Shown here: piece by piece, positions 45,801 to 51,967 of the stretch
How positions within the stretch are numbered: the stretch's first letter is position 1
Layout: each line of letters begins with the position of its first letter
Source of the DNA: Periweissella cryptocerci
GTDB taxonomy: Bacteria; Bacillota; Bacilli; Lactobacillales; Lactobacillaceae
DNA: 64,000 bases
Reading direction: 5' to 3'
Assembly: GCF_004358325.1 (NCBI RefSeq)
Contig: NZ_CP037940.1
Span: forward strand, 2,956,652 to 3,020,651
Made by a program: the position numbers and the translations under genes
The notes under the pieces: model-generated
The model's database searches: none
Told to the model about the DNA's origin: nothing
The model's input: the letters and a program-made list of their open reading frames with translations, nothing else

Positions 45801-46148
45801 TCAGTGAAAGCCAAAGATTCTCAGAAGTGGGCTGGTAAGTCTATAGATGTATACTTCAATGTAACTTTGAATAAGAATTACATGCAGAAAAAGTATCGTG
45901 ATAAGGATAAAAATGGTTACACGATTCCGAATGTAGGTCATTTATTATTCAACTCACAATCTTTAGATTCTAATGCAAAAGCTGACCATAATTTGACCTC
46001 AAATAAAATTGTTGTTCACGTTGATGGTGAACGGCTTGCTAACACTGGTTTCATTGCTTCAGGACGTTGGTTGTTTGTTCTTATGGCAATTGTGTTTACC
46101 GGTTTAGCAGCTTTAGCTGGCTACAAGGCATACAAGATTAAAAGATAG
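39825..46148 (+). CDS. Giant sortase-anchored adhesin with CnaB/SpaA-like repeats
   Basis: 2107 residues. Long signal peptide (basic KEKWIKRLKRIALG, hydrophobic core, cleavage near FAG-N about 44). The N-terminal ligand-binding-like region (about 45-580) is followed by several CnaB/SpaA-type domains (about 590-1370; typical starts VNKTG, FQKTDRD, VNKVDSQTGK). Three related C-terminal isopeptide-type domains (about 1560-2060) share VPNVGH/L...DSNA motifs. The wall signal LANTG lies at about 2071-2075, followed by a hydrophobic helix and KIKR tail. It would be anchored by the sortase at 32191. Likely role: cell-cell contact in mating, comparable to aggregation substances of other Gram-positive plasmids. 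Confidence 0.93.
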   Translation: MSKLNRKEKWIKRLKRIALGVGLIGTIGLAGLSPGISPDNVFAGNIDSDQYMPTGTTDYGGVSLVPNGGTIEVPLNIHKLIKISNSHLTGLSVSSSGSIATQYNLKQMVNGDDADGYGFYFSKSDEQNNPSLSATQLPTMIYSTDQIDLDGKQIDVVISITSATFDSQSNFVDGGIISFRKNLLGVNQSGFSSVSFSYSMVTHGTNNAPNLDSTSATYLELTDIDSSQAVNFGAGTSDNVVMITKDPRTSMDYYGRQIDGVSIGKDTSGRYWFVAGNNMDLDTRPVDSVFAMFKPGNFAFSGTWYKHYDTIELTTGANSGNTYPYTNSVVAAGQQDTITNAVSQGYSGREYLGFGSVANYDLVVGNPVPAPTKTVTDSDETAVQTNSLPTIRAAQTYDVSVSIPDDVWDLDNFILRDTIDPMWNVTGARVVASHAGNPDETGSDLFDVTDSSGTAGNRLFNNATITKNSNGSTSVSASINSSVTNGSMGSGLISFQNRAYHLLIDVTPNPDYALAHMGDNGWIYPHSSNDTVSTTGGNYTSGNNLQIFDQGSIYINYSGAAESGEDSDDNSGNLRTRYTATTRTRIPLINVTVNKTGTVFGNAMPSSFYSVLDAVFQLYRSNSSTTVGNTFATDVGGHATSQRVPMDAYDVKEISTAHGFILNSGWVGKISLTTSSDSNNNISIDMKNDEQFGSFSFQKTDRDKNAVSSAGAGSLDGATYTLRRLYDGKTWTLTTHDGGKFSSSDLGLYDATHFEIADYSLTETKASKGYLVDSTPVNFSVTYAGMNASVAVNATARDSELIIRNDITIHKNADGSTTVVDGQQPIPGYDDDEYNDSIQQRLQGIEFKATLTDGTGYNKTTGTVTSKAGDGNVWYSSLSDVNGNAVFKDLPFGHYTISEEATKQDGSKNIPDGFMAMKPFTVYVSEDKKNGTTDSDGASTRANGYSFDVDDDRLKWPIKVNKVDSQTGKVIPFANTEFNILDLKSGKLLEMNVPNKTDKTTSFKTNEEGYFYTTEPLDYGVDRYQLIEVHTPYGYNLASEPMTVSVDKIDYSDGKDYMEFNFADDPQPGQLDITKVVRTATGIGEQKSDLGTFMGLDYSEVPGVGYDFMLQARDDVITPDGTTRVKKGQYVSVDGTGVDDKSDGLVLTSGEDGKVSTGTILYIGDYTLIETKAPLGVTIADPWDFSVTYGGETVKATYYETTVHDDVQLLNIVGHKAEQVINGYDKDGKPEIAVQDATDGQIFAVRNADDFSLMGATVKADTTLALAQVNGGKFEFDTFLPAGKYYVQEVDSGSKHVLNPNKYFFTYTPKNNDNTQSFQIYANGFKQDKGSETDDDAAPEAETPTDGEVTANEVVTDNDDAVIKQDEITDDSVSDTDILNNLFLTDVPFNKLNQVINDDLYTGSDNYIAGAGAVFELRDSASGKVIQTVTTDKNGNATWKQLGVGEYLMNETKSSDVTHAINTDVYAINVQKGATTISVNSKQVGSIDNTNLYNAYVTEQLPPVEDTDTTVDDEATDDNTAVDTTSTSADTEDSSKEVATVKTVAEAQPTGSAFTVSDPITDLPKPGVDKYIDTVGEHVKTTQDDVDQNVNFVISGQLPLLDNAKNLTDVHLKDNLEEAYTFVKVDKVVDVTDNNKDVISLGKITAPKGKFGGTVDWAANDSSQFNGHILAMHLTVTVNSHVFQHKYLDSKTGDYVVPNVGILHFNGGDLDSNANTTANAHDLVTPPVDVHVRMPGIDKSIVSENNKLVKDKAVQHTDVIQYMVDAYYPFAHNGLFNNVTIYDNVVDALIPQEITKVTLVDDKNNETDVTKQWTQSIEKKVAGTVKVTAKKPTDWAGKHVRMYFTATLSAHATDSKYWNKKKNEYVIPNVGHMTYNNKDADSNANATTKTPGTDLTSAKVNVHLKQPKASVAKFWVDAHGRKKKSLNVRLGDKLTALIIGHVPSVNDLKNVEINDQFEEAFTPTGEVKVEVDGKNVTKEFTAKIEKKAGGFASVKAKDSQKWAGKSIDVYFNVTLNKNYMQKKYRDKDKNGYTIPNVGHLLFNSQSLDSNAKADHNLTSNKIVVHVDGERLANTGFIASGRWLFVLMAIVFTGLAALAGYKAYKIKR

Positions 46149-46164
46149 TAGTGAAAGTCACAAA

Positions 46165-46195
46165 AATTGCTCACATATTTATTATGTGAGTATAC
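46165..46195 (+). terminator. Hairpin after the adhesin gene
   Basis: Stem CTCACATA/TATGTGAG with a five-base loop, 20 or so bases after the stop. It lacks a clear T tract, so it may be a weak terminator or mRNA end stabiliser. Confidence 0.5.
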
Positions 46196-46261
46196 ATATG
46201 CCCAAATTATTCAATGGTAAATCCATTGCGGTAATCCTTGAATCCCGTGGGAGAGTAAGGA

Positions 46262-46278
46262 TAGTGTGGTATAATTGA
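46262..46278 (+). promoter_or_regulatory. Extended -10 promoter of the HU gene
   Basis: TGTGG followed directly by TATAAT, about 30 bases before the start; no good -35 at 17 bp. Ordinary type, without the conjugation box. Confidence 0.5.
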
Positions 46279-46303
46279 TATATTAAACAATAGGAGAATT
46301 TGA

Positions 46304-46582
46304 ATGGCTAATAAACAAGATTTAATTAAAGATGTTGCTGGAGAAACTGGTTTAACGAAGAAAGACTCAGCAATTGTTGTTGACGCTGTATTGAATGGAA
46401 TCATTGATTTTCTAGGGCAGGGACAAGGGCTACTGCTTGTCGGCTTTGGTAATTTTGAAGTTAAGGAGCGGGCTGCTCGTAAGGGTCGCAATCCACGAAC
46501 CGGAGCTGAAATCGAGATTGCTGCTACAACAGTACCAGTATTTAAACCCGGTAAGATTTTAAAAGAAGCAGTAAAAAATTAA
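46304..46582 (+). CDS. hup: HU-type histone-like DNA-binding protein
   Basis: 92 residues, full length for HU. The family signature is evident: [42 protein letters not shown] (DNA-binding arm) and the end [13 protein letters not shown] bends DNA and organises it, and plasmid-borne HU can lessen the fitness effect of a large plasmid or help recombination and relaxosome assembly. Monocistronic with its own promoter and terminator. Confidence 0.95.
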   Translation: MANKQDLIKDVAGETGLTKKDSAIVVDAVLNGIIDFLGQGQGLLLVGFGNFEVKERAARKGRNPRTGAEIEIAATTVPVFKPGKILKEAVKN

Positions 46583-46596
46583 TCGAATAAAATGAA

Positions 46597-46642
46597 GCTT
46601 GCCACAGTTGGGATTGTATTCTACTATGACAAGTTTTTTTTA
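46597..46642 (+). terminator. Terminator, diverged member of the TATGACAA family
   Basis: CTTGCCACAG...TATGACAAGTTTTTTTT: imperfect stem with GTATTCTACT in the loop, as in the family members near 35970 and 36760. T8 tract. It ends the HU gene. Confidence 0.7.
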
Positions 46643-46764
46643 TAAATAAAAATTGATTGAGTGGGGGTACTTGAAATGCATTTGTTATTGTTTAATAATA
46701 TAAATTGAAAACTTGTACTATGGAAGTTACAGGCTCGTTTATGTATCATTTGGGGGATTTTAAT

Positions 46765-47265
46765 TTGAAAAAAATGAATATTATTTCGGCTTTTTGTCTT
46801 GTTATCATGCTACTGTTGAGTGTATTTGTACCAACGGTTGCTAGTGCTGATTCGGTAACACATAATAGTCAACCTAATAAGGTGGGGACTTTGACTTTTA
46901 TCGTGGCTACAAAAAAAGGAAATGGTGATGGGACAAGCGTCACATACATGAAGAAGAAGGCAGTTCTCAAACAACTTGCAAAAATGGACAAATCTCATAA
47001 TTGGTTACATTATGCTGACAACCCAATTGGTGATGGTTTACTTGGATATGCGGCAAAACTAATTACTAAATCAGGTCCTTGGGGTTTTATTGCTACGGCT
47101 ACGGCATGGAGCATAAGTCAGATTGTCGATAGACAAAAAGATTGGTGGAAAGATTCAGCAATCTTGATTTTGCGTGGTAAAATTAAGGCTGTAAAGTGTG
47201 TTTATAAACCAAACATTTATGGTAATTATCCTGCTGCTTGGGTTACATGGTCTCGTGTTAAATAG
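46765..47265 (+). CDS. Secreted protein, second bacteriocin-like candidate
   Basis: 166 residues from TTG 46765, chosen because a strong TGGGGGA site lies about 8 bases upstream; ATG 46774 is an alternative. Sec signal peptide with cleavage near ASA-DS (about 32). The mature protein is basic and contains a hydrophobic segment with SGPWGFIATATAW, comparable in place and motif to SGPIGALLLVSG of the 5713 protein, then a Trp-rich stretch (KDWW) and a basic end. A 66-residue membrane protein follows 26 bases downstream. A toxin/immunity role is inferred from layout only. Confidence 0.72.
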   Translation: MKKMNIISAFCLVIMLLLSVFVPTVASADSVTHNSQPNKVGTLTFIVATKKGNGDGTSVTYMKKKAVLKQLAKMDKSHNWLHYADNPIGDGLLGYAAKLITKSGPWGFIATATAWSISQIVDRQKDWWKDSAILILRGKIKAVKCVYKPNIYGNYPAAWVTWSRVK

Positions 47266-47291
47266 TAAAATAATTTGGTTAGGAATTTGTT

Positions 47292-47492
47292 ATGAAAAAA
47301 TATCGGAGATTGATTTTAGTTCTTATACTCGCAATTGTTTTTGTCGTTAACAAAGAATATTTCTTTGGATCATTTCTGTATGCTGGCAAACTTGGCGCTT
47401 TTTTAACAAGTACTATTGGTAGTTTTATTGTCATGCTTGCTTTTACTGGTTTAGGTGTATTGTCATATCCCAAAAAAGATAAAAGAGATTAA
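47292..47492 (+). CDS. Small two-helix membrane protein, possible immunity partner
   Basis: 66 residues: basic start (MKKYRR), helices at about 6-20 and 35-58, charged end KKDKRD. The ribosome binding site ttaggaa is about 7 bases before the ATG. Arrangement behind a secreted protein repeats that at 5713/6547. Family not recognised. Confidence 0.6.
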   Translation: MKKYRRLILVLILAIVFVVNKEYFFGSFLYAGKLGAFLTSTIGSFIVMLAFTGLGVLSYPKKDKRD

Positions 47493-47520
47493 TAAAAGAG
47501 ATTTACAGTGTTTTGTGGGT

Positions 47521-47570
47521 AAAAAATATGATAAAAGTATTCGTAACGGAATATTTTTATCATATTTTTT
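47521..47570 (+). terminator. Intrinsic terminator (TATGA family)
   Basis: AAAAAATATGATAAAA/TTTTATCATATTTTTT, with inner GTATTC/GGAATAT pairing. A compensated variant of the TATGACAA family. Confidence 0.87.
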
Positions 47571-47579
47571 TTGCAGTAA

Positions 47580-47617
47580 TACTCTTAAACCCGCGATATG
47601 AAAGGTCATAGTACGCT
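47580..47617 (+). promoter_or_regulatory. Conjugation-box promoter of the coupling-protein gene
   Basis: Box TACTCTTAAACC (47580-47591), 20 bp, TACGCT (47612-47617). The start codon lies 68 bases after the box. Confidence 0.66.
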
Positions 47618-47659
47618 TAATGTTATTAAAAATATTAAACATGAAAGTGGGTGAGAAAG

Positions 47660-50644
47660 ATGAACGGGTTGAGAGACGAACTTACTGAAAGACCTTCCAA
47701 AGTACCTGATTTTATAAAAATGAATAATCCAAAAGTGAGAATTAGTCTGTATATTGTCATGGCAGTGTTTTCTTTACTGTTTTCACTTTACTTGGTAACT
47801 GTCATAGTTCAATTAAGTCATTTGAATATTTTTAATTGGTTTATTCCAAAAAATGTATCGGGAGCTTTAAATTCAAGTACTAATTTTTCATTTAGTCACG
47901 TGTTCTCGTTGTTTGGTTTTGTGAATTTTAGTTTACTTGTTTCAAAACACGTAATAATTGTGGTGATGTTAGCTTTATTAATTGAGAGTGCAGCACTTGT
48001 TTTTACTCGAAAAACATTTACTGCAACCGGTGATATGAATTATAACGAGTATGGTAATTCAAGAACGGCAACTCCTGAAGAAGTAAAAGAACAATATGTA
48101 GAAATTGATGATATGGCTAGTTCGCTAAAATATCGTCCTGATGACACTTTTGCTGGTTATGGTGGTGTCCCTGTCATGCACGAGTTAGTGCATAATCGGT
48201 TGGGTGAGAAACTTGCTAAGTCAATGGGAGTAACTGATGATTTTAAAGGATTTGTTTTCCAAAATACTTTGAATTCTTCAAAGATTTTTAAATCAAAATC
48301 CCCTGCGCCAGGGAAATATTTTATTGATCAAGATACGGTTAATACAATTGTTATTGGTATTACACGGTCGGGTAAAGGTGAAATGTTTGTAAACATTCTT
48401 GTCGATATACTCTCAAGGGCGCAGAAACAAGCTTCTATCGTCGTTACTGACCCCAAGGGTGAATTATACCGAATGTCATATAAAACGCTTAGAATGCGCA
48501 ATTACAACGTTCAGGTGTTGAATTTGCTTAATATGCCGTTTTCAATGTCTTACAATCCATTACAAGTGGCTATTGATTATGCCAGAAAAGGATACGTTGA
48601 TGAAACTCAAGAAGCGGTTAATGCCGTAGCGACTTCAATCTATGAGAAACCTGGGGCTAGCAAAAGTGGAAATGACGCCTTTTGGATTAATTCCTCAAAG
48701 AATTTGTTAAGTGCTTTGATTTTGGCACTGATTGATATTGCTAGAAGAAAAGAAAAGGACTTAGGCTCATTCCCCGAAAAAAAGGATTTAGACGATTGCT
48801 GGAAGGATGTAACGCTATACAATGCATATAAAATGTTGACTGTTTTAGGTGAAGAAAAAGATACCCCTGAAGGAGCTGACGAAAGTAAGTCAAAGTTATC
48901 AATTTATTTTGAGAAGTTTCAAAAACTGCCAAAAGATGATTTTAGGTCTATGGCATATGATAATTTCCAACAATCGAACTTCGCCGGTGATGAAACGGCT
49001 GGTTCAATTTATTCTAGTGCATTGGAAGGCTTGCGTTTATTTTCTCAGACCGGTATTGCTCGATTGACTAGTAAGAATTCGATTGATTTTAAGGATTTGG
49101 GTTTTCCAAGACGTTTTTCAATTCATTTTCCTACCTCCAAAGATGGTATCTCTGTAAAAAATAAAAGCTGTGATGTTACTTTTTTCGATGATGAAGGTAA
49201 TGAGGTTTCAAGTGGAAAACGGCTTGTTGACCAAGCAGGTTGGCTAACTTATGAAATTAAAGAGTTTTTACCAGACAATTTTACGGTTACAGTTATTTTT
49301 AAAAATCGTGTATCTACTGACTTAGTTTATAAATTTGAAGGGTCAAAAATTTATGAGATGGCGGGTTTCAGGAAAGCAAAATTAGATGAATTTTCAGATA
49401 TTCCTGTGCTTGATTTTGTTGATTTAAATTTATCTAATCAATTGGATATGCCAATGGATAAACATCCTGACAGTTATGAAATAAGATATTCTGATAAACC
49501 AACAGCGTTGTTTTTGGTTATGCCTCCACAGAAAGCGGATTACAACATTCTTGGATCGTTCATTGTTGATCAGGCATTTAACCAGAACTATGAATTAGCA
49601 TTAAACTCGGGCGGTAAATTGCATAATAGAATTCATTTTATTCTTGATGAATTTGGTAATTTACCACCGATAAATGCGATGGCAACAAAGGTATCAATTG
49701 GTTTAGGTCAAGGTATTCTGTTTAATATTATTATTCAGAATATGGAACAGTTGGAAACGGTCTACTCTAAAGAGAACAGTCAAACAATTATGTCAAATGC
49801 TGCTAATTTGTTTTATATTTTGACGCAATCGACTGCGACGGCTGAAATGATGGTGAAGTTAGCTGGTAAGCGGACTGTTACTGTCAAAAATAGAAGTGCA
49901 ACGGCTGGACAATTACAGACGGTAAATGTTAGTGAAAGTCGAATTGGTCAAGATGTAATTGATGTTAATCAGTTTATGAATTTCAAAGTAGGTGAGATGT
50001 TTGTAAGTCGTTCTACGCACCGTCAAACGTTAAAACATAAAAATGTCCGTGCATACCCAATATATGACAAGGGAGAATATTCAATGCCGTCTCGTTGGAT
50101 GTTTTTAAATGATTTTTTTGATGAAAATACCAGGGTGGCTGATATTCCGGTTGAATCATTGCACCGGGATTTAAATTTATGGGGTGTAACTGAAGATTTT
50201 GGTGCGCAATATGCAAAGCTGAATTTTGAGGTTGCAACTTCGACTACACTTGAACAACACGCTGGGAACCATACTAGAAGTAGTTCAGTTAATATTCCAA
50301 TTTTGGGGAATAATGAGGCTGTCTCTAATCTCTTATCCGTTGAAGATGTACAACATACTAAATCGGATGAATTGTTGATAGATTTGAGTAAAATAAACGA
50401 TTCCAGTTATCAAGCTCAAGTTAAACAATCAGTTTTAATGGTATTCCCTGAAGAAACTACGGGATTGATTTCAGATAAACCAATGATTGATACAAATGGA
50501 AATATATCTCCGTATTGGAGCAATTTTTTGTCAAAAATAAAAACTGAATCGCTAATGAAACACAATTTTAAAAGTGATGTTTTATACGGAAAATTTGTTG
50601 AGCAGCTAAAACAAAGGAAAATTTATCCAAAACAAGTTGAATAA
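47660..50644 (+). CDS. virD4: VirD4/TraG-type coupling ATPase
   Basis: 994 residues from ATG 47660 (GTG 47651 in frame). Two N-terminal membrane helices (about 25-48 and 90-113), Walker A GITRSGKG at 233-240, TDPKGELYRM after it, and Walker B-like LDEFGNLPPI at about 663. It is much longer than typical VirD4 (550-650), owing to an insertion of a beta-rich domain (about 490-590, between the NTPase motifs) and a C-terminal extension (about 790-994). It recruits the relaxosome to the channel. Monocistronic, with its own box promoter and terminator. Confidence 0.93.
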   Translation: MNGLRDELTERPSKVPDFIKMNNPKVRISLYIVMAVFSLLFSLYLVTVIVQLSHLNIFNWFIPKNVSGALNSSTNFSFSHVFSLFGFVNFSLLVSKHVIIVVMLALLIESAALVFTRKTFTATGDMNYNEYGNSRTATPEEVKEQYVEIDDMASSLKYRPDDTFAGYGGVPVMHELVHNRLGEKLAKSMGVTDDFKGFVFQNTLNSSKIFKSKSPAPGKYFIDQDTVNTIVIGITRSGKGEMFVNILVDILSRAQKQASIVVTDPKGELYRMSYKTLRMRNYNVQVLNLLNMPFSMSYNPLQVAIDYARKGYVDETQEAVNAVATSIYEKPGASKSGNDAFWINSSKNLLSALILALIDIARRKEKDLGSFPEKKDLDDCWKDVTLYNAYKMLTVLGEEKDTPEGADESKSKLSIYFEKFQKLPKDDFRSMAYDNFQQSNFAGDETAGSIYSSALEGLRLFSQTGIARLTSKNSIDFKDLGFPRRFSIHFPTSKDGISVKNKSCDVTFFDDEGNEVSSGKRLVDQAGWLTYEIKEFLPDNFTVTVIFKNRVSTDLVYKFEGSKIYEMAGFRKAKLDEFSDIPVLDFVDLNLSNQLDMPMDKHPDSYEIRYSDKPTALFLVMPPQKADYNILGSFIVDQAFNQNYELALNSGGKLHNRIHFILDEFGNLPPINAMATKVSIGLGQGILFNIIIQNMEQLETVYSKENSQTIMSNAANLFYILTQSTATAEMMVKLAGKRTVTVKNRSATAGQLQTVNVSESRIGQDVIDVNQFMNFKVGEMFVSRSTHRQTLKHKNVRAYPIYDKGEYSMPSRWMFLNDFFDENTRVADIPVESLHRDLNLWGVTEDFGAQYAKLNFEVATSTTLEQHAGNHTRSSSVNIPILGNNEAVSNLLSVEDVQHTKSDELLIDLSKINDSSYQAQVKQSVLMVFPEETTGLISDKPMIDTNGNISPYWSNFLSKIKTESLMKHNFKSDVLYGKFVEQLKQRKIYPKQVE

Positions 50645-50771
50645 TTATATATCAGATTTTTTTCTAGGAAATATCGTACTGATAATTATGATTGGTGCGG
50701 TGCTTAGAACACGTAAAAGGAAATTAGGAACTATTAGTGACTGACCAGTTACTGCCTGGTAATGATAATAG

Positions 50772-50813
50772 AAAAGGAGCTTGCCGATGTTTCCATCGGT
50801 AAAGCTCCTTTTT
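50772..50813 (+). terminator. Intrinsic terminator
   Basis: AAAAGGAGCTT-GCCGATG/CATCGG-AAGCTCCTTTTT, a long G/C-containing stem with one bulge and a T5 tract. Confidence 0.88.
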
Positions 50814-50915
50814 GTGTTCAATTTATAATTCAGATTTAGCAGAATGGATTTGTTATGTTTAATTGTTCTTATATTCAAAGTTTCTGCAATAATTCTTCAC
50901 GTATTTTGAGGTTAG

Positions 50916-50953
50916 TACTCTTAAAACTTGATATGCATAATTCTTGATAAGGT
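50916..50953 (+). promoter_or_regulatory. Conjugation-box promoter of the VirB3-VirB4 operon
   Basis: Box TACTCTTAAAAC (50916-50927), 20 bp, TAAGGT (50948-50953). The start codon is 67 bases after the box. It drives eight genes, the longest unit in the window. Confidence 0.68.
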
Positions 50954-50994
50954 TAAGCTATCGCGGATATTACGGATAGGAGGTTTGTGTGTAA

Positions 50995-51296
50995 TGAGTA
51001 GAAACTCAAAAGTGGATTTTGGTGTTCAACCAATTAGAAGCCAAACAAAATTATTTATGTTTTTTGTAATTGATGTTGTTGTATTTGGTTTATTAACAGG
51101 AATTGTTTTATTATTCGCAAATTATTTTCCTTCGACTACACCTATACGGCATGCTTTGTTTATTATTTTAGGTTTGTGCCTTAACTTATGGTTAGTATGG
51201 CAGCCTTCTAAAAACAAAGGAAAACGAAACTATCAAACTCTCGAATACTTGATTCCCGTAATTCGTAGAAAAAGTCGATTTTTTAGATCGTACTAA
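50995..51296 (+). CDS. VirB3/TrsC/PrgI-like small membrane protein
   Basis: About 100 residues from ATG 50995 (ribosome binding site taggaggtttg; the frame is open back to 50928 across the promoter). Two adjacent membrane helices lie at about 20-42 and 50-68, followed by a basic tail (KNKGKRNYQTLEYLIPVIRRKSRF). This is the usual VirB3-like partner immediately upstream of the VirB4 genes, anchoring the ATPase to the channel. Assignment rests on topology and position. Confidence 0.75.
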
Positions 51297-51313
51297 AACT
51301 AAAGGAGTTCAAT

Positions 51314-51967
51314 ATGAATTTACATCTTAGTCTAAGGCGTGCTCACATTAATGCGAACAAGCATGATAAAAGTTTCAATGTTGAAACTGCTGCGGTACCA
51401 AGAGATTTAAAGAGTCAAGAAATGTATGATTTTTTAAATTATAAAAATATTACTAATGATGATAACCATTTTTTGGTAATGAAAGATAATACCTATGCAG
51501 AAATTGTTAAGGTGCGCGGAAACGGTTTGTTTAATATTTCTGCTGATTCGATGTTTCAACTTGTTGATGATTTTACCGATTTTTTAATTAGTTATAAGCC
51601 TAGTCTCCAATTTTTCAATAGTTCTTTCCCAACGGATACTGGTATTCAGCAGGCTAAGAAAAATCGTTTAATTACTGCTCTACTTCGGTCTGCTAATGAA
51701 ATTAGAACTTCCGAAGATAGGTTACTTTACAATTTTAGATTGCGTGGCGCTAAGGAAGAATTGTGGGCTTTACAACAGGCTGAAGGTGGTTTGCCTAATA
51801 TGGAATACATTATGGTTCTGTTTGGGAAAACAGCTAAAGAACTTGCTGACAATATTGATTTTGCTCATTCAATTGCCGGTGAAACATTGCGTTTTGATGT
51901 TTTATCATATGACAAAAAAATTGATGTTTTATATCGTGTTAACAATATGAATACGAGGCTTAAATGA
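51314..51967 (+). CDS. TrsD-like protein, companion of VirB4
   Basis: 217 residues, soluble, no Walker motif. Features such as DNHFLVMKDNTYAEIVKVRGNGLFNISADSMF and the FLISYKPSLQFFNSSFPTDT stretch resemble the N-terminal non-ATPase domain of VirB4 proteins. In staphylococcal and lactococcal tra/trs operons a protein of about this size (TrsD) sits in the same place between TrsC and TrsE, so this is likely its counterpart. It overlaps virB4 by four bases. Confidence 0.72.
   Translation: MNLHLSLRRAHINANKHDKSFNVETAAVPRDLKSQEMYDFLNYKNITNDDNHFLVMKDNTYAEIVKVRGNGLFNISADSMFQLVDDFTDFLISYKPSLQFFNSSFPTDTGIQQAKKNRLITALLRSANEIRTSEDRLLYNFRLRGAKEELWALQQAEGGLPNMEYIMVLFGKTAKELADNIDFAHSIAGETLRFDVLSYDKKIDVLYRVNNMNTRLK

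Larger units (their letters stand above)
50645..50994 (+). other. 350-base intergenic region between VirD4 and the VirB4 operon
   Basis: It contains a strong terminator (50772-50813) and the next box promoter. The remainder has no convincing gene; short open frames on both strands lack ribosome binding sites. Confidence 0.5.
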
